Below are positions 36,001-49,700 of a stretch of 64,000 nucleotides of DNA, in pieces (within the stretch, counting starts at the first letter, position 1; each line of letters opens with the position of its first letter). The notes below the pieces were generated by a model that saw nothing but the letters and a program-made list of their open reading frames with translations, did no database searches and had not been told where the DNA came from. The DNA lies in NCBI GenBank assembly GCA_023055425.1, contig JALGPY010000003.1:75057491-75121490 (forward strand), read 5' to 3'. Origin of the DNA: Linanthus parryae. Its lineage: Eukaryota; Streptophyta; Magnoliopsida; Ericales; Polemoniaceae. Made by a program: the position numbers and the translations under genes.

Positions 36001-38090
36001 ACATAACTGAGGTACACTAAGAAAATTGAATTTCAAGCCATTAACTAAATAGACATCAGAAATAGAGTTTTTCAGAATCTGTACCAACTTTACCAATAGT
36101 ATGTTGCATTTTCCTTTGTCACCAAGTGTGATTGAACCTTCAGATTGCTCTTTTAGTTCTGAAAATAAATATCTCTTCCCACTCATGTGTCTGGAGCAAC
36201 CACTGTCCATAAACCATTTCTGTTCTTTGCTATTCGTGACAGCCTGCAAACACCATTCACTGACTTACCCAGCTGTTAGACCAAGTGTGGAATTAGATTC
36301 ATATTCAGGTTCGACCATGTTAGGTGGCCTAACCCCTTTAGGAACCCAAATATGTCTAACTTGTCCTTTAAGTTGTACTGGAAAAGTGTTCCTCATTATG
36401 TGAGGGTCTCTTCTTCTGAAAGGACAAGTCATCTTAACATGACCAATTCTGTTGCAGTAATGGCACTTAGGATAAGGTTTGCTACTATCCTTCATAAATC
36501 TGGTGTTGTTCTTTCTAGGAAAATTTGGATTGTAACCAATACCAGTTTTGTCAACAGACTTTAAGCTTCCTCCAAGAATCAGGTTTAAATTGTGTTCTGA
36601 GCCAGCAAGTTTGGTCATAACTTCCTTATATTCTTGAATTTTTTCATCTAGAGTAGTCCTTTGTTCCTCCAATTTATCAAACTGATGTCTGAGAGCAACA
36701 ATAATGTCACTCAAAAGAGAGTTCTCAGTAACTACTTCATTGACTTGATTTTTCAAGGCTTTGAAACTGGTTTCCAAGGCCTTGAAATCCCTGTCAGATT
36801 TCTTCTAAGAAATTTCAAGATTATGATTTTGACAAACAAGGTAAAAATTCTATTTTGATTTTTCATGAACCTTTTCCTTCAAATTCCTGATTTCTTTCAG
36901 ATATTCATCTTAATTTAAAAGCATTGTTCTAAGATAATCAGAGAGGACATATGTTGGTTTTGAAATCAAACAGTTTACCATTACCTCAATTTTGTTTTCA
37001 GAAATTTCATCATGCTTGGCCATAAGGAAGAGGTTGGCCTGTTCTTCCTCAGATTCAGAATCACTTGAGGAGTCTGAGTCACTCCAAGAAGCTATCATAG
37101 CCTTCTTTCTTCTGTCATGGTATTTATTCTGAAAAAGTTTGCTTTTATTGTGTGGACAGTCTCTAATCAAATGTCCTGCATCACCACACTCAAAGAATTT
37201 CATTACTTTAGGCTTATTACCATGGCAAGAAGTTCTTACCTTTGTAGTCTTTGCTACTGGAAGATTTGTGTCTATCTCTGCTGAATTCTTTGTTTCCAAA
37301 GTTCTTCTTCATCTTGATAATTCTAGTCAAGGCTTTGGAAATTAGAGCAAAAGGATCTTCATCATCATCATCCTCATTTTCAAGGCTTTGAGATGGCTCA
37401 TTCTCCTTAGCATTAAGAGGTAGATTCTTGACACTTTTTGGCATTTCTCCATCAACTTCATTCATGGAGATCTCATGTATAACAGCTTTCCCTGCAAGTC
37501 ATCAAGTTGAAGTGATGATAGAACTTGAGCCTCTTCAATAGTAGTAGTCTTTGGTTCCCATTTGGCTTTTGGAAGGCTTCTCAAGATTTTACTGACTTTC
37601 TCCTCATTGAAAAAAGATTTTCTCAAGGAGTACAGATTGTTGACAATGTGAGCGAACCTCTTGAACATGTCCTTGATTGACCCATCTCAATTCATTTTAA
37701 GCAGTTCATACTGTCTAAGAAATATGTTGATCTTTGTCTATTTAACTTGACTAGTTCCTTCAAAGGTTATCACTAGTTTGTCCTATATTTCTTTAGCACT
37801 CTTGCAACCTAAAATCCTGATGTATTCATATGCACTCAAAGCACAATACAAGAGATTCATGGCCTTATGATTTTTAGAAAATTGTTCTATCTCAGAAGCA
37901 GAAAGTGAATCCTCATATTTGGGAGTTCTGATCCCATCTATCTCTATGTAGAATGTATGAGGACCATTATGTATAATAGTCCACAATTCTATATCTTGAT
38001 CAATGATGAACATTTTCATCAGGGCTTTCTAGGGCACAAAGTTGTCACCACAGAACTGAGGAGGCCTGTTAGCAGATCTTCCCTGAGAGA
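33072..38090 (-). pseudogene. gag-pol of SIRE-2, inactivated
   Basis: From the 5' side (right): gag (38019-37783; 37668-37462 with KAKWEPKTT; 37465-37217), first knuckle with the leading Cys lost (FFECGDAGHLIRDCP, 37299-36910), a coiled-coil-like stretch and intact second knuckle CHYCNRIGHVKMTCP (36777-36265). Then protease FMDSGCSRHMSG and GAG-pre-integrase (36249-35728), integrase (35637-35051; MDLCGPM, AIVDDFS), RT (34449-33760) with YVVD instead of YVDD at 34003-34014, and RNase H (33830-33072; CDNTSAIS, DIFTKPLP). Stops, frameshifts and a short RT deletion after FDGRTK make it nonfunctional. Two knuckles plus ORF3 fit the SIRE/Maximus lineage. Confidence 0.9.
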
Positions 38091-38147
38091 AACCACTATC
38101 ACCTACAATACTCAAAATCACAATATGGTTAAATCTATGCAGTGATA

Positions 38148-38162
38148 CAAGCTTTGATACCA
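38148..38162 (-). promoter_or_regulatory. Primer binding site of SIRE-2
   Basis: Minus strand TGGTATCAAAGCTTG, one substitution from the SIRE-1 PBS, two bases from the LTR at 38165. Confidence 0.8.
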
Positions 38163-39969
38163 ATTGAAAGACAGTAATGTAGGTAGAAATACATGATCAA
38201 TACTCTAGAAGGGGGGGGGGGTTGAATATAGTATGGAAACTTTTGCTAAAAGAGTGGTTTCAAAGAATTTTATGGAAAGAAGAGAATATTTCGAGGCCTC
38301 GAAATGATTTATGCTGATAGTTTTCAAGGACTTGCAATGGCTTTCAAGTCCTTGAAATGAAAACATGTTTTGTGTATAAAATAAGGTAAGTACATAACAG
38401 TAAGATAAATGCAAGAGACACAAAGATTTATAGAGTTCAGTCCACTTGGACCTACGTCTCTACCTTAGGTACTTGATCCCTACAGGATTTTCAACTCAAT
38501 TCTTATTAATCAAAAGCTAAGCCCTATATCTCAAGCATAGAGAGTTCCCTTACTATGTTACATCTTGTGGTTCTCACTAACCTACCTAGTACCTGCTCTA
38601 GCTAACTGATTCAATAAGAATGGTCTATTGTTCACTTGAAAAACTCACGATAATAAGATTTAAGAAGTATTATCTAAATGATATAAAAATATAGATCAGA
38701 AAGAAGAACATTGAGATTTGATAAAGCAGTTGAATGTGCAGCTTGTTGGCAGTTGAGTGATATTTTGATGAGTGGATTGAGTGAAATGAATCTCCTTTTA
38801 TATAGCTTGTTGACACGATCCAACCGCAAGTGTACGGATCTCAATTTAGTAATGATTCCGGTAAATCCGAGTTTGTCGAACCCAAATGACTTCTTGTAAA
38901 CTAGTTAAGACTTCTTAACCTTATTTCGGCAAAGCGCGTTGAGTTTGTTGAAATAATCTAAATAACAAGATAATTGTTAAAACTGGGTTATTTAATATGA
39001 GGAGAAGTTCATGATATCTCTACGGGTTCAGTAGGGATTTCACACCACGTTGGATTTTTGTTCAAGCAACACGAATGTCTTCTACTTAACCAAACGAGCA
39101 CCTATACTTTGAAGATTTCTCAACCAAAGCCTAAATTCAAACTCTCGTACCTGATTTCTCTAGCCTACTCAAGTTCAAATAAGCATTTTGTTCTTATGGT
39201 CTACTCTTAGTTCTAGATAACTAGCAAGATTTCTCAACCCTAGGTACGACTAGTGCTTGATTCAAGTTTCCGGGTAGAAAATATTGATTTCTCTAACATC
39301 CTCTACCTATAATCATCCTATTGCGAGATCAAACAATAGAAACGATAGAATTAAGTACATAAATCAAGCATAGCTAAGCATAAAACATTCAATTAGGCTA
39401 AAAAGCATGAAACAAGATACATAAATCACCAAACGTGGTGTTCAAACCCTAGCGCCCTATGAGATATCCCGAATAGAGAGTTTAGCTACGAAAATTAATG
39501 ATCAAGATACAAAGTTTCATGATCATAAACCAAAAACTAGAGAGAGGGAAGAAAAAATATCAAACAAAGCGTCTCCCAAGCTCCCCGTAGCTCCAAGCAC
39601 TTGTCTCCAACTCAAAAATACTGAAAACCTATGCTATAACCCGTTCTAATATGTTTCCATAGTGTTTGGAACAAGTTACAAGTAAATACAAACGCCCCAA
39701 CTAATCTGCTGAATCTGGAAATCTCTTCGTGCGAAGAGAATATCTCTTCGTGCGAAGGTCTTCGTTTGGAGACAAATTGTCTTCGTGTGAAGATATTCCT
39801 ATTTTGATACTGTAAGCATGCACAAGAAGAATTTATGAAATTTGGCTAAGTAAAGTCATCATGGGAAGAGAAATTATCTTCGTGGGAAGGTCTTTGTGGG
39901 AAGACAAATTGTCTTCGTGCGAAGACCCTATAGCTCCAGGATTCTTCTTCGTCTTCAACGGTCCATAAA

Positions 39970-41267
39970 TGTAAGTTCATACGTTTCATGGACTTGAAAT
40001 ACTAAGTTATTTCAAGGCCTTGGACCACCTTTCAAATCCTTCAATCAGGTTTCACATGCCTTAAATAGCAGAGCTTTTTAAGGCCTTAAACTAGGATTCA
40101 AAGCCTTGAAACTGTCTGACCTGTATGCATGTTCTTAGGGGAAGTTTTTCTAAACTCTTCTGATTTGATTCTATCTCTCTCACCCCTATGCTTGATTTGT
40201 TATTACTTGATGATGAAAGGAAAACTTTTTTGATATATCTAACATCATTAAATCCATATGTTTGACTGAGTTTTGCATGGATTATTTCCTAAGTTTGCAC
40301 GATTGGTTTCCTAATCTGGCTTTTGCAGGAAAGGAAACATTCAGAGAAGATGATTATGTGATCAATCAGACACTCATGACAGCTTATCAATTTGTTTAAA
40401 GACAAGATCAAAAAAATATCTCTGAAGATCATGATCAACTATCCATTCGAGAAGGCTGTTAAGAGAGTCAAAGTTTGTTGCCTACAAAACAGGAAAGTTG
40501 TTGCTGAAAATCTGGGAAGATTTGCAGAGCCTCTAGATGTATAAATAGAGATCAGTTTGAAGCAACAAGACACAAAACTCAACGGGCAAAAAGAGAGACA
40601 TATTCCCGGATTGACAAGCATCAAAGAAGCACATCATTCTCACAATCCATCTCACAGAAGATCACTGCATTCTTCACTGCAGTTTTGCACTTCAGTGTTC
40701 TGAATTGCACTTCATTTGTATATCATTATTATACTACTTATTTCTCTTATTCTCACGGATTGTTTAAAGTGAAAAATAGAGAATTATTAGTTAATCAGTT
40801 AGCCAGAGTAGGTATTAGATAGGTTAGAGATAACCTCAAGATGTAACAGAGTAAGGCATATCTCTGTGCTTGAGATCTAGGGCTTAGCTTTTGATTAATA
40901 AGAATTGTGTTGAAAATCCAGCAGGGAGAAGATCCCTGAGGTACAGATGTAGGTCCAAGTGGACTGGACTCTATAAATTTTGTGTCTCCTTCATTTACAG
41001 TTCATTTACATACTTTATTTTTACAGCATTCAAACTTGTATGTTTTCGAGGTTTTGAAACTCTTTTCAAGGCCTTGAAAAATACTTTTCTGTTTTCTTTC
41101 AAACTATATTTCATTCAAAAGGCTTGAAACTGTTTTCAAGGCCTTGAACTTCACTGCACTTCATAGAAACTCTTATCCTCTACAAGTTTTGCAAAAAGTT
41201 GACATAGTCTATTCACCCCCCTTCTAGAGTATTTGTGCTACATATATATCTGCATACTACCCTTTCA
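39970..41267 (+). repeat. 5' LTR of SIRE-3
   Basis: TGTAAGTTCATACG to CCCTTTCA. TATA box at 40540-40548. U5 hairpin ATAGTCTA/TAGAGTAT with a C-run loop at 41204-41232. CAAGGCCTTGAA-type words at about 40012, 40097, 41072 and 41136. Confidence 0.94.
40540..40548 (+). promoter_or_regulatory. TATA box of SIRE-3 5' LTR
   Basis: TATAAATAG, conserved in the 3' LTR at 50775-50783 with the same flanks (AGAGCCTCTAG upstream, GACACAAAACTCAACGGGC downstream). Likely RNA start shortly downstream. Confidence 0.75.
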
Positions 41268-41269
41268 AT

Positions 41270-41284
41270 TTGTATCAGAGCTTG
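41270..41284 (+). promoter_or_regulatory. Primer binding site of SIRE-3
   Basis: TTGTATCAGAGCTTG, two bases after the LTR, one change from TGGTATCAGAGCTTG. Confidence 0.8.
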
Positions 41285-41314
41285 TATCACTGTATAGATT
41301 TAATCATCTGGTGA

Positions 41315-44300
41315 TATGAGTACTGCAGGTGATGGTGGTTTCTCACAGGGAGAGCTGCTAGCAGACCTCCTCTATTTTGTGGAGATAATTTTGCTCACTG
41401 GAAAGCTCTGATGAAAATTTTCATCATTGATCAAGAAATAGAGCTATGGACCATTATTCAGAATGGACCTCACATTTTCTACACAGAGAAAGATGGGATC
41501 AAAACTCCCAAATCTGAAGACTCTCTTTCTTCATCTGAATTAGAATAATTTTCTAAGAATTACAAAGCTATTAACATCTTGTATTGTGCTTTGAGTACAA
41601 ATGAATTCAATAGGATTTCAGGCTGCAAGACTGCCAAAGAGATCTGGGATAAGCTTGTGGTGACATTTGAAGGAACCAGTCAAGTCAAGCAAACCAAGAT
41701 CAACCATCTACCTCAGACAATATGAGCTATTCAAGATGAATGCAGATGAGTCAATCAGAGAGATGTTCAAGAGGTTCACAGACATAGTCAATAACCTTGA
41801 TTCACTTGGAAAGCATATTTCCAATGAAGAAAATGTTTGAAAGATTCTGAGATGTCTACCAAAGGAAAAATGGGAACCAAAGACTACTGAAATTGAGGAA
41901 GCTCAAGATCTATCATCACTAAAACTTGATGACCTACAAGGGAAGCTCCTGGCTCATGAAATATCCATGAATGAAGTTGATGGAGAGCTACCACGAGGTG
42001 TCAAAAATTTAGCACTCAAGGCCAAAGAGAATGAGAAAATTCAAAGCCTTGAAATAGAAGATGATTATGAAGATCCATTTGCATTGATTTCCAAAGCCTT
42101 GACCAGAATCCTCAAGATGAAGAAAAACTTTGGAAACAAAGACTTCAACAGATAAAGACACAGATCATCCAGGAGCAAGGACTAGAAAGGTAAGTGCTCT
42201 TCAAAAAGTAAATCAAAAGTCATGAATTGCTTTGAATGTGGTGATGCAGGACGCTTGATAAGATATTGTCCACACAAGAAAAGCACGAACTTTCAGAAGA
42301 AAGACCATGCCAGGAGAAAGAAAGCTATGATAGCTTCATGGAGTGATTCAGATACCTCAAGTGACTCTGAATCTGAAGAAGAACATGCACACCTATGATT
42401 CATGGCCAAGCATGATGAAAGTTCTGAAAAGAACATTGAGGTAATGTTAAACTGTTTGATTTCAAAACTAAAAGAAGCTCTCTCATATTAACTCTGAACA
42501 ATGCTTTTAAATGAAGAGGACTATATGAAAGAGATTAGAGTTTTGAAAGAAAAAGTTCATGAGCAAGCAAAAGAAAATTTACAACTTTTTTGTGTGAATC
42601 AGAATCTTAAAATATCTCAGAAGAAAACTGACAGGGATTTCAAGGCCTTGAAAACCAGTTTCACAGCCTTGAAAACACAAGTCAAGGAAGTAGTCACTGG
42701 GAACTCTTTACTGAGTAATAGCCTTGTTAATCTGAGACATCAAGTTGATGAATTATATAAACAAAAGACTACTCTTACTGAGAAACTTTAAGAATATGAA
42801 TTTGTCAAAGTTAAGCTTGCAGGCTCAGAACACAAGTTGAACTTAATTCTTGGAGAAAGTTCAAAGTCTGTTCACAAAACTGGAATTAGATACAATCCAA
42901 ATTTTCCAAGAAAGAACAATACCAGATTTGTGAAAGTTGTAAACAAAAATTCTCCTAAGTGTCATTTTTGCAACAAAATTGGTCATGTTAAGATGACTAG
43001 TCCTTTCAGAAGAAGAGACCCTCACATAATGAGGAATACATTCCCATTTCAACTCAATGGACAAGTCAGACAGATTTGGGTTCCTAAAGGGTTCAGACCA
43101 CCCAATATGGTTGATCCTGAGTATGAGTCCAAATTCCACACTTGGTCTAACAGCTGGGTAAGGCATTGATTGGTGTTTGCAAGTTGTCACCAATTTCAAA
43201 GAACTGAAGTGGTTTATGGACAGTGGTTGCTCAAGACACATGAGTGGAAAGAGATCTCTATTCTCAGAATTGAAAGAGCAATCTGAAGGTTCAATTACTC
43301 TTGGTGACAAAGGCAAATGCAACATTCTTGTTATTGTTAAAATTGGTACATATTCTGAAAATTCTATTTTATGATGTATATCTAGTTGATGGCTTGAAAT
43401 TTAACTTGCTTAGTGTAACTCAGCTTTGTGATAATGGCAATAAGGCCATCTTTGATAAAGAGACGTGTGTGGTACAAAATGAGAAATCAGGAAATTTCAT
43501 TCTCACAGCCTCTAGATCAAACAATGTTTATACTTTTCAGACTAACAAATTTGCAGGTAAAAGCTTTGGCACTAAAATCTTGGTCACACTAGCTTGCATA
43601 ACTTGAACAAGTTGATCTCCAAAGATCTGGTAAGAGGATTACCATCTATCAAGTTCAAAGATGATGAAGTATGCAAAGCTTGTGCTCAAGGTAAGCAGAC
43701 CAGAAGCTCATGCAAGCCAAAGAAATTCGTAAGTACTTCTAGACCTATTGAATTACTTCACATGGATCTCTGTGGTCCTATGAGGACTCCAACTCCAAAA
43801 GGTAAGTGGTATATGTTAGTCATTGTAGATGATTGTTCCAGATATACATGCGTTATGTTTCTAAAATAAAAATCTGAAGCCCTCTCTGAATTTTCAAAGA
43901 TTTGCAGAGAACTTCAAACCTTGAAAAACTTACATATTTCTTCAATTAGAAGTGATCATGGTAAATTGATCAATTAGAATTTTATTTGTTCAGTGTTAAG
44001 CATGGTATCTCTCACAATTTCTCTGCTCCTAGAACTCCTCAACAGAATGGAGTTGTTGAAAGAAAGAACAGGACTCTTGAAGATTTTTCAAGAACAATGC
44101 TTTTAGAAAACAAGCTGCCAAAACACTATTGGGCAGAAGCTGTGACTACAACAAATTACATTTTGAACAGGTGCTTGATCAGACCTATCTTGAAGAAGAC
44201 CCCCTATGAACTCTTCAAAGGGAGGAAGCCAAACATATTATACTTCAGACCCTTTGGTTGCACATGCTATGTCCACAATATTGGTAAGGACAACTTGGGT

Positions 44301-46263
44301 AAGTTTGATGCAAGAAGTGATGAAGGCATATTTCTGGGTTACTCTCTTACTAACAAAGCTTATAGAATTTATAATAAAAGAACCAAGCTATTTGAAGAAA
44401 GTATTCATGTTATTTTTGATGAAAGCTATGATCGTTATTTGAGTGAAAGTTTTGCAGACTTGAATCTGAACAAGCATGAATCAGAAGAAGAAGATGAGAA
44501 CTCACTTGGGTTCAAGAAAGGTTCAGAAGGAAACAGAAGCCATTTTCAAAACCTTGAAAATAGATCTCTTGGCCTTGAAAATAGAGATCAAAGCCTTGAC
44601 AAGGATGATCATAAAGATATAAGTGACCAGGCTACAAATTCAATACCAGAGAAGCAATATGGAGAGCCTGAACCCTGGTCTCCAAGAAAGAGATTCAAAT
44701 ATCTTTCATCTCATCCAGCTGAAAACATCATACTGTATCCAACCACTGGTATACAAACAAGATCACAGTTGAAGAATCTTTGTGCTTTTAATTCTTTTAT
44801 TTCTCTTGTAGAACCCAAAATTGTGAAGGAATCATTACAAGAAGCAGACTGGATTATAATTATGCAAAGTGAACTCAATGATTTTGAAAGAAACAAGGTG
44901 TGGAACCTAGTTCCTCCACCAACAAACTAGTCTGTCATTGGTACCAGATGGGTGTTCAGAAACAAATTGGATGAAAATGGCAAAGTGATCAGAAACAAAG
45001 CAATGTTAGTTGCGCAAGTTACAACCAAGAAGAAGGTATTGATTATGAGGAAACTTTTTCTCCAGTTTCTAGGTTATAAGCTATTAGAATTTTACTTGTT
45101 TTCGCATCTCACAAGAACATGAAACTATTTCAAATGGATGTGAAATGTGCTTTCTTAAATGGTTACTTGCACGAATAAGTTTATGTTGCACAACCTCCTG
45201 GTTTTGAAAGTGACAAGTTTCCAGATCATGTTTACAAACTTGAAAAAGCTCTGTGTGGTTTGAAACAGGCTCCAAGAGCTTGGTATGAAAGATTTTCAAA
45301 GTTTTTGCTTGAAAATGATTTCAAAAGAGGATTGGCAGACAAGACCCTTTTTATAAAGACTCATGAGAAAGATTTGCTTGTAGTTCAGATTTATGTTGAT
45401 GATATTCTATTTGGAGCTACTAATGATCTTCTATGAAAAGAATTCTCAAGTCTTATGAGCAGGGAATTTGAAATGAGCATGATGGGAGAGTTGAACTTCT
45501 TCCTTGGACTTCAAATACATCAGTTGAAGAAGGGCATATTTCTGCATCAAAGCAAGTACACTAGAGACTTGTTAAACAAGTACAGCATGTCTCAATCCAA
45601 AGAAATCAAGACTCCTATGAGTTCTACACTGTCCTTAGACAAGATGAATCTGGTGAGAGTGCCAATGTAAAAGAGTAAAGAGGTATGATTGGATCATTAA
45701 TATACCTTACTGCTAGTAGACCAGATATCATGTTCAGTGTATGTATGTGTGCAAGATTTCAAGCTGATCTAAAGGAATCACACTTAAGTGCTGTGAAGAG
45801 AATATTCAGATATCTCAATGGTACCAAAGACGTAGGGCTTTGGTATCCAAGACAGTCTATCTTCTCTTTGCATGGATTTTCAGATGCTGACTTTGCAGGT
45901 TACAAAGTTTATAAGAAAAGTACTTCAGGAACTTGCCAATTCATTGGATCATCCGTGATCAGTTGGCACTCCAAGAAAAAAAAATTCAGTTGCTCTATCA
46001 ACAGCTGAAGCTGAATATATATCTGCTGGAGCATGTTGTTCACAAGTGTTGTGGATTACTCAACAGTTGAGAGATCTTGGATTCAATTTCAGAAGTATAA
46101 CCATCAAATGTGACTACACTAGTGCAATATCAATTACAAAGAATCCAGTTCAGCATTCAAGAACCAAGCATATTGATATATCTTCACTAAACCATTGCCA
46201 TATGAAAGATTTTCAGCTCTAAGACTAGAATTAGGCATTCTAAATAAAGATGCATTGGTTTAG
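41315..46263 (+). pseudogene. gag-pol of SIRE-3, inactivated
   Basis: ATG 41315 (MSTAGDGGFSQG) is frameshifted within 20 codons. Gag pieces follow, with first knuckle CFECGDAGRLIRYCP (about 42232), a heptad-like stretch (42501-42791) and second knuckle with its last Cys changed (CHFCNKIGHVKMTSP, about 42960). Protease FMDSGCSRHMSG (D codon 43219). GAG-pre-integrase plus integrase core (43594-43869; MDLCGPM, IVDDCSRY). Integrase C-terminal half and linker form the longest open frame (43986-44930, 314 codons; NGVVERKNRT). RT keeps YVDD (45392-45403). RNase H (45685-46190) lacks part of its C-terminus after TKHIDI. More than ten stops or frameshifts in all. Confidence 0.92.
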
Positions 46264-46643
46264 GGGGACCATCAGGTAAGGAAGGTAAGTTATTATGTGT
46301 TTCAAAGATTTGAACTGATTTTCAAAGCCTTGAAAATCCTTTTAAAACTTTGATTTACTTGATTCAACAACGTTTCAAGACCTTGAAACTATTTTTCAAA
46401 GCCTTGAAAATAAGTCTGATAACTGGTTAGTGAATAATTCTTGGGTCATTCAGTATTGGGTGCTATCTTTGTAGATATTTGCTCAATATTGCCCCTACCT
46501 TTTTTAAAATTCTTTTTCAGCCGAATATAGTATTAAATTATTTTATTTCCAAAGTCTTAAAAGATTTGAATCATCTCTGATCATTACAGATCATTTGAGA
46601 TCTGAGAAATTGCAGTTTCCTTTTCAAACACAAACTCTTTCAG
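46264..46643 (+). other. pol-ORF3 spacer of SIRE-3
   Basis: No ORF. It holds four or more CAAGGCCTTGAA-type words (46300-46410) and then AT-rich sequence leading into the TATA-like element before ORF3. Confidence 0.7.
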
Positions 46644-46711
46644 TATTTATCCTCTTCTCTTCTCCTTCACTCCGTATCAAATCTATCTCTCTGTTCTTCT
46701 CCCAAACCCTA
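46644..46711 (+). promoter_or_regulatory. Promoter/leader-like sequence before ORF3 of SIRE-3
   Basis: TATTTAT (46644-46650), a CT-rich tract (CCTCTTCTCTTCTCCTTC) and a telo-box-like AAACCCTA immediately before ATG 46712. SIRE-2 keeps all three in the same order. This resembles a plant gene 5' end and could allow separate ORF3 transcription. Confidence 0.5.
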
Positions 46712-49700
46712 ATGAGCACTAGAAGAGCCCCAGACAGAATCAAGATGGCCGTAGGTTCAAAACCTAGTTCTGAGAAGAAGAGAAACATAGCTGATGATGT
46801 GGTTCAGACAATTAGTGGAGACTCAAGTTCCAGAACTCCCAGTGCAGAAGCTGTTGCGAAACTTCCTCCACCAAAGAAGAAGACTAAGAAGGATGTGACA
46901 CCATCTTCAGACAAGAATAAGAAGAAGAAAGATAAGGATGCTGCAGAAAAGCAACCAGAAACAGAGATCTCAAACCCATTTGAAGAAAAAGAAGAAAGCC
47001 TCTCAAGTTGAAAAGGGAAAAGAGAAGGTGACAAAGAAAGAACCAGAAGACAATGTGGAGAGAGCCTTGCAGATCTACTCAAAGAACACTGATCCTGATG
47101 AATCTTGGTTCATCTCAAAAACTTCCAAAGGTTAGTGGTTGGGTGGTTTTGCCTCTAGGAAGATTTCTTTGTGTAGCTTGATCAGTATGCCTATGTTAAC
47201 TGGAATGAATCTGAATTGCATTACCATGTTAAAGAAAAGCTCTCTGTGGTTCATGCTAAACCCTCCTGAGCTAGCCTACCCAAGACTTACCAGATTCTTC
47301 TATCTCAACATGAAGCAACTTAAAAACTCTCCACACTTAGTTATCAAGACTAGAGTTGCTGGTGTTACTATGGAATTAGATCATGCTGAGTTTGCATCTG
47401 TCCTAGGCTGTCCTAAGAGGTATGACAGACAGAACCATCCTCCCAAAAATGAAGTTTTGAAGTTGGCCAGAGAAGAATTCTTTCAACCAAATGTTCTTGC
47501 CTCATCCAAACAGTTAACACTGAAAGTTTTAAATGGAGACTAAATACAGGACCAAAATACTCTAGAAGGGGGGGGGGGGTTGAATAGAGTATGGAAACTT
47601 TTTGCTAAGAACAAAATTTGACTAAGTGAACATGTGAAAAACTCAAATCTCAAGGCCTCAAGGCCTTGAACTACCACCAGTTTTAAACAGTTTATAAACC
47701 CTAGTTTGATTTGAGTTTCTTGCAGCAGAAAATAACAAAACTGTAAAGTAAAGAACACAAGGCAATTTACAGATTTTAGTACCAATGGACCTATCTCTGC
47801 CTGAGGGATCTAATCCCACCAGGATTGGGCAAACACTTCTTATTACTCACACAGAAACAACCCTAGATCTTCAAGCCTAAGTGAATTCCCTTACACCTAT
47901 ACATCTTGTGGTTCCGAACCTATCTAGTACCAGCTACTAACTGTTGAGCTAACAAGAACCTCTTGTTATTAACTTGAACAACCAACCACAAGGTTTTGTG
48001 AGGTTTTAGATATACAAAAGATAAGCAGATTACAAAACAGAAGAAGAACACAGTAGAAGAATGAGCTTGTGAAGGCGTGGATGTGTTCTTTAGGAAACTG
48101 GAATGATTGATCTTCTGAAATCTGTAATTGAAGCCTGAATGTGTGTGTTTGAATGTCTGGTCTTCCATGAATATTTCACACCTCTCTCAGTTCTCTGTAT
48201 GCTTTTGTATTTCAAAATTCAAACCAGTCTTTTATCCACTCTCTGCAACTGAATGAGAGATTTTAGGATCTCAGTTCCTGCAAATCCTCATCCTTTCTAA
48301 CTGCAATTTAAAACAGCTTTGAGTAGATATCCGTTGGAGTTTGTTGTGATTGCATTTGCACGTTTGATAAACCTGCAACAACATTAAAACACAGCAACAA
48401 CAAAATCCAGAAATATAACAGCACTAAGTCTGTTTGGATTTCTAGTTTCTGAATAAAAACTGAGTCAAGTAAATAAAATAATAATCTGATTAACTTCTGA
48501 AACATATAAATCATGATAAACTAGTTTAAGACTTAAAGAAGTCATTACAAAACCATAATAATAAAGATCAAATTCTGCAAGAGAGAATCAAATTGATTCT
48601 GTAAAATTGTCAGCAGTTTAAGGCACATCTCAAGGCCTTGAAGCTCTGAACATGCTTCGCAGTCTTTCAATATTCAGACCAGAAATCTTTGATTCACTCT
48701 GATCAGGATATCTGCAATTGTGTTAGATGTATAAAGAATATATAACACAGATATTTGCAGCAAATCTCTGATCTTAATCATCAGATATACAACCTGCATC
48801 ACAAGATTATTAGATCATACAGTATAGTAAAGCTACTCTCAAAGCTTTGAAGCTCTGATCAGTATCTCAAGGCCTTGGAGCCTTATAAATACTTTGTCTT
48901 TGTCTTTCATCACTCAAAACAGTTAGTTCTCAAAACACACTTATAAGTCTTTGAGTCAACAAACACACTCTGTGTTAAATGTTGAAGCCAAAGTTTTATT
49001 CACTATCTTGATGAGATGTATCTTTCCAAGGGAACATTCCAAGGATTTGGTCACTGAAAGAGTGCTATACATTATGTATTTAATTATGCATGGCTATGAC
49101 ATTGGCATGTAATGGAAGACATGTTGTTTAGCCAAACAGATCAGAGAAATCATCCTTTGCCTTATGCAAACTTGCTCACTCTGTTCTTCCAACACCTTGA
49201 AATTCCAAATGCTGGTGAAGAGTCTATCACTTATGGGACTGGTATGCTAAATGAGAAAGCTTTTGAGAAGACTGGAGTAGTAAAAACCAAGGCAAAATTT
49301 TGGAAGTTGTATTCAGACTTGGCAGAAGAAGAGCTGAATGCAAAGAAATTTCTTAAGCCCAAGGCTTTGACTCCTACTTCAAGCCAGACCTCTCATCCTC
49401 CTGATTTGTCTTCAATCCTTCAGAGACTTGATGGTCTAGAGATGGACAATAGAGAAATCAAATAGAATCGACGTGGGTTTGAGACTGATCTCAAACAGGT
49501 AATATACATGGTGGAGACCATATTTAGAAGCATGACTGTGTTTGATGTCCCTGAGGATGAAGAAGGAGCCAAGAAAGATGAACCTCAAAAGAACTTGCCC
49601 ACTGAACACTCCAATCAGGAAGAGGCTGCTCCAGTCAAGGATAAAGGAAAGTAGGTGGTATTTGAACAAGCTGCACAAGAAGGAGATGAAGTAGACAATC

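Noticed and set aside
39720..39935. CRISPR-like array from repeated palindromes
   Set aside because: Repeat spacing is irregular, units vary, and the context is a plant LTR.
41040..41145. CAAGGCCTTGAA words as heat-shock elements
   Set aside because: The TTC and GAA blocks are not at the alternating 5-bp spacing of heat-shock elements; the palindrome needs another explanation.
42861..43325. 154-codon minus-strand ORF, and similar ones at 449-964 and 36101-36403
   Set aside because: Antisense shadows of the second knuckle and protease region; recur because the sense sequence recurs.
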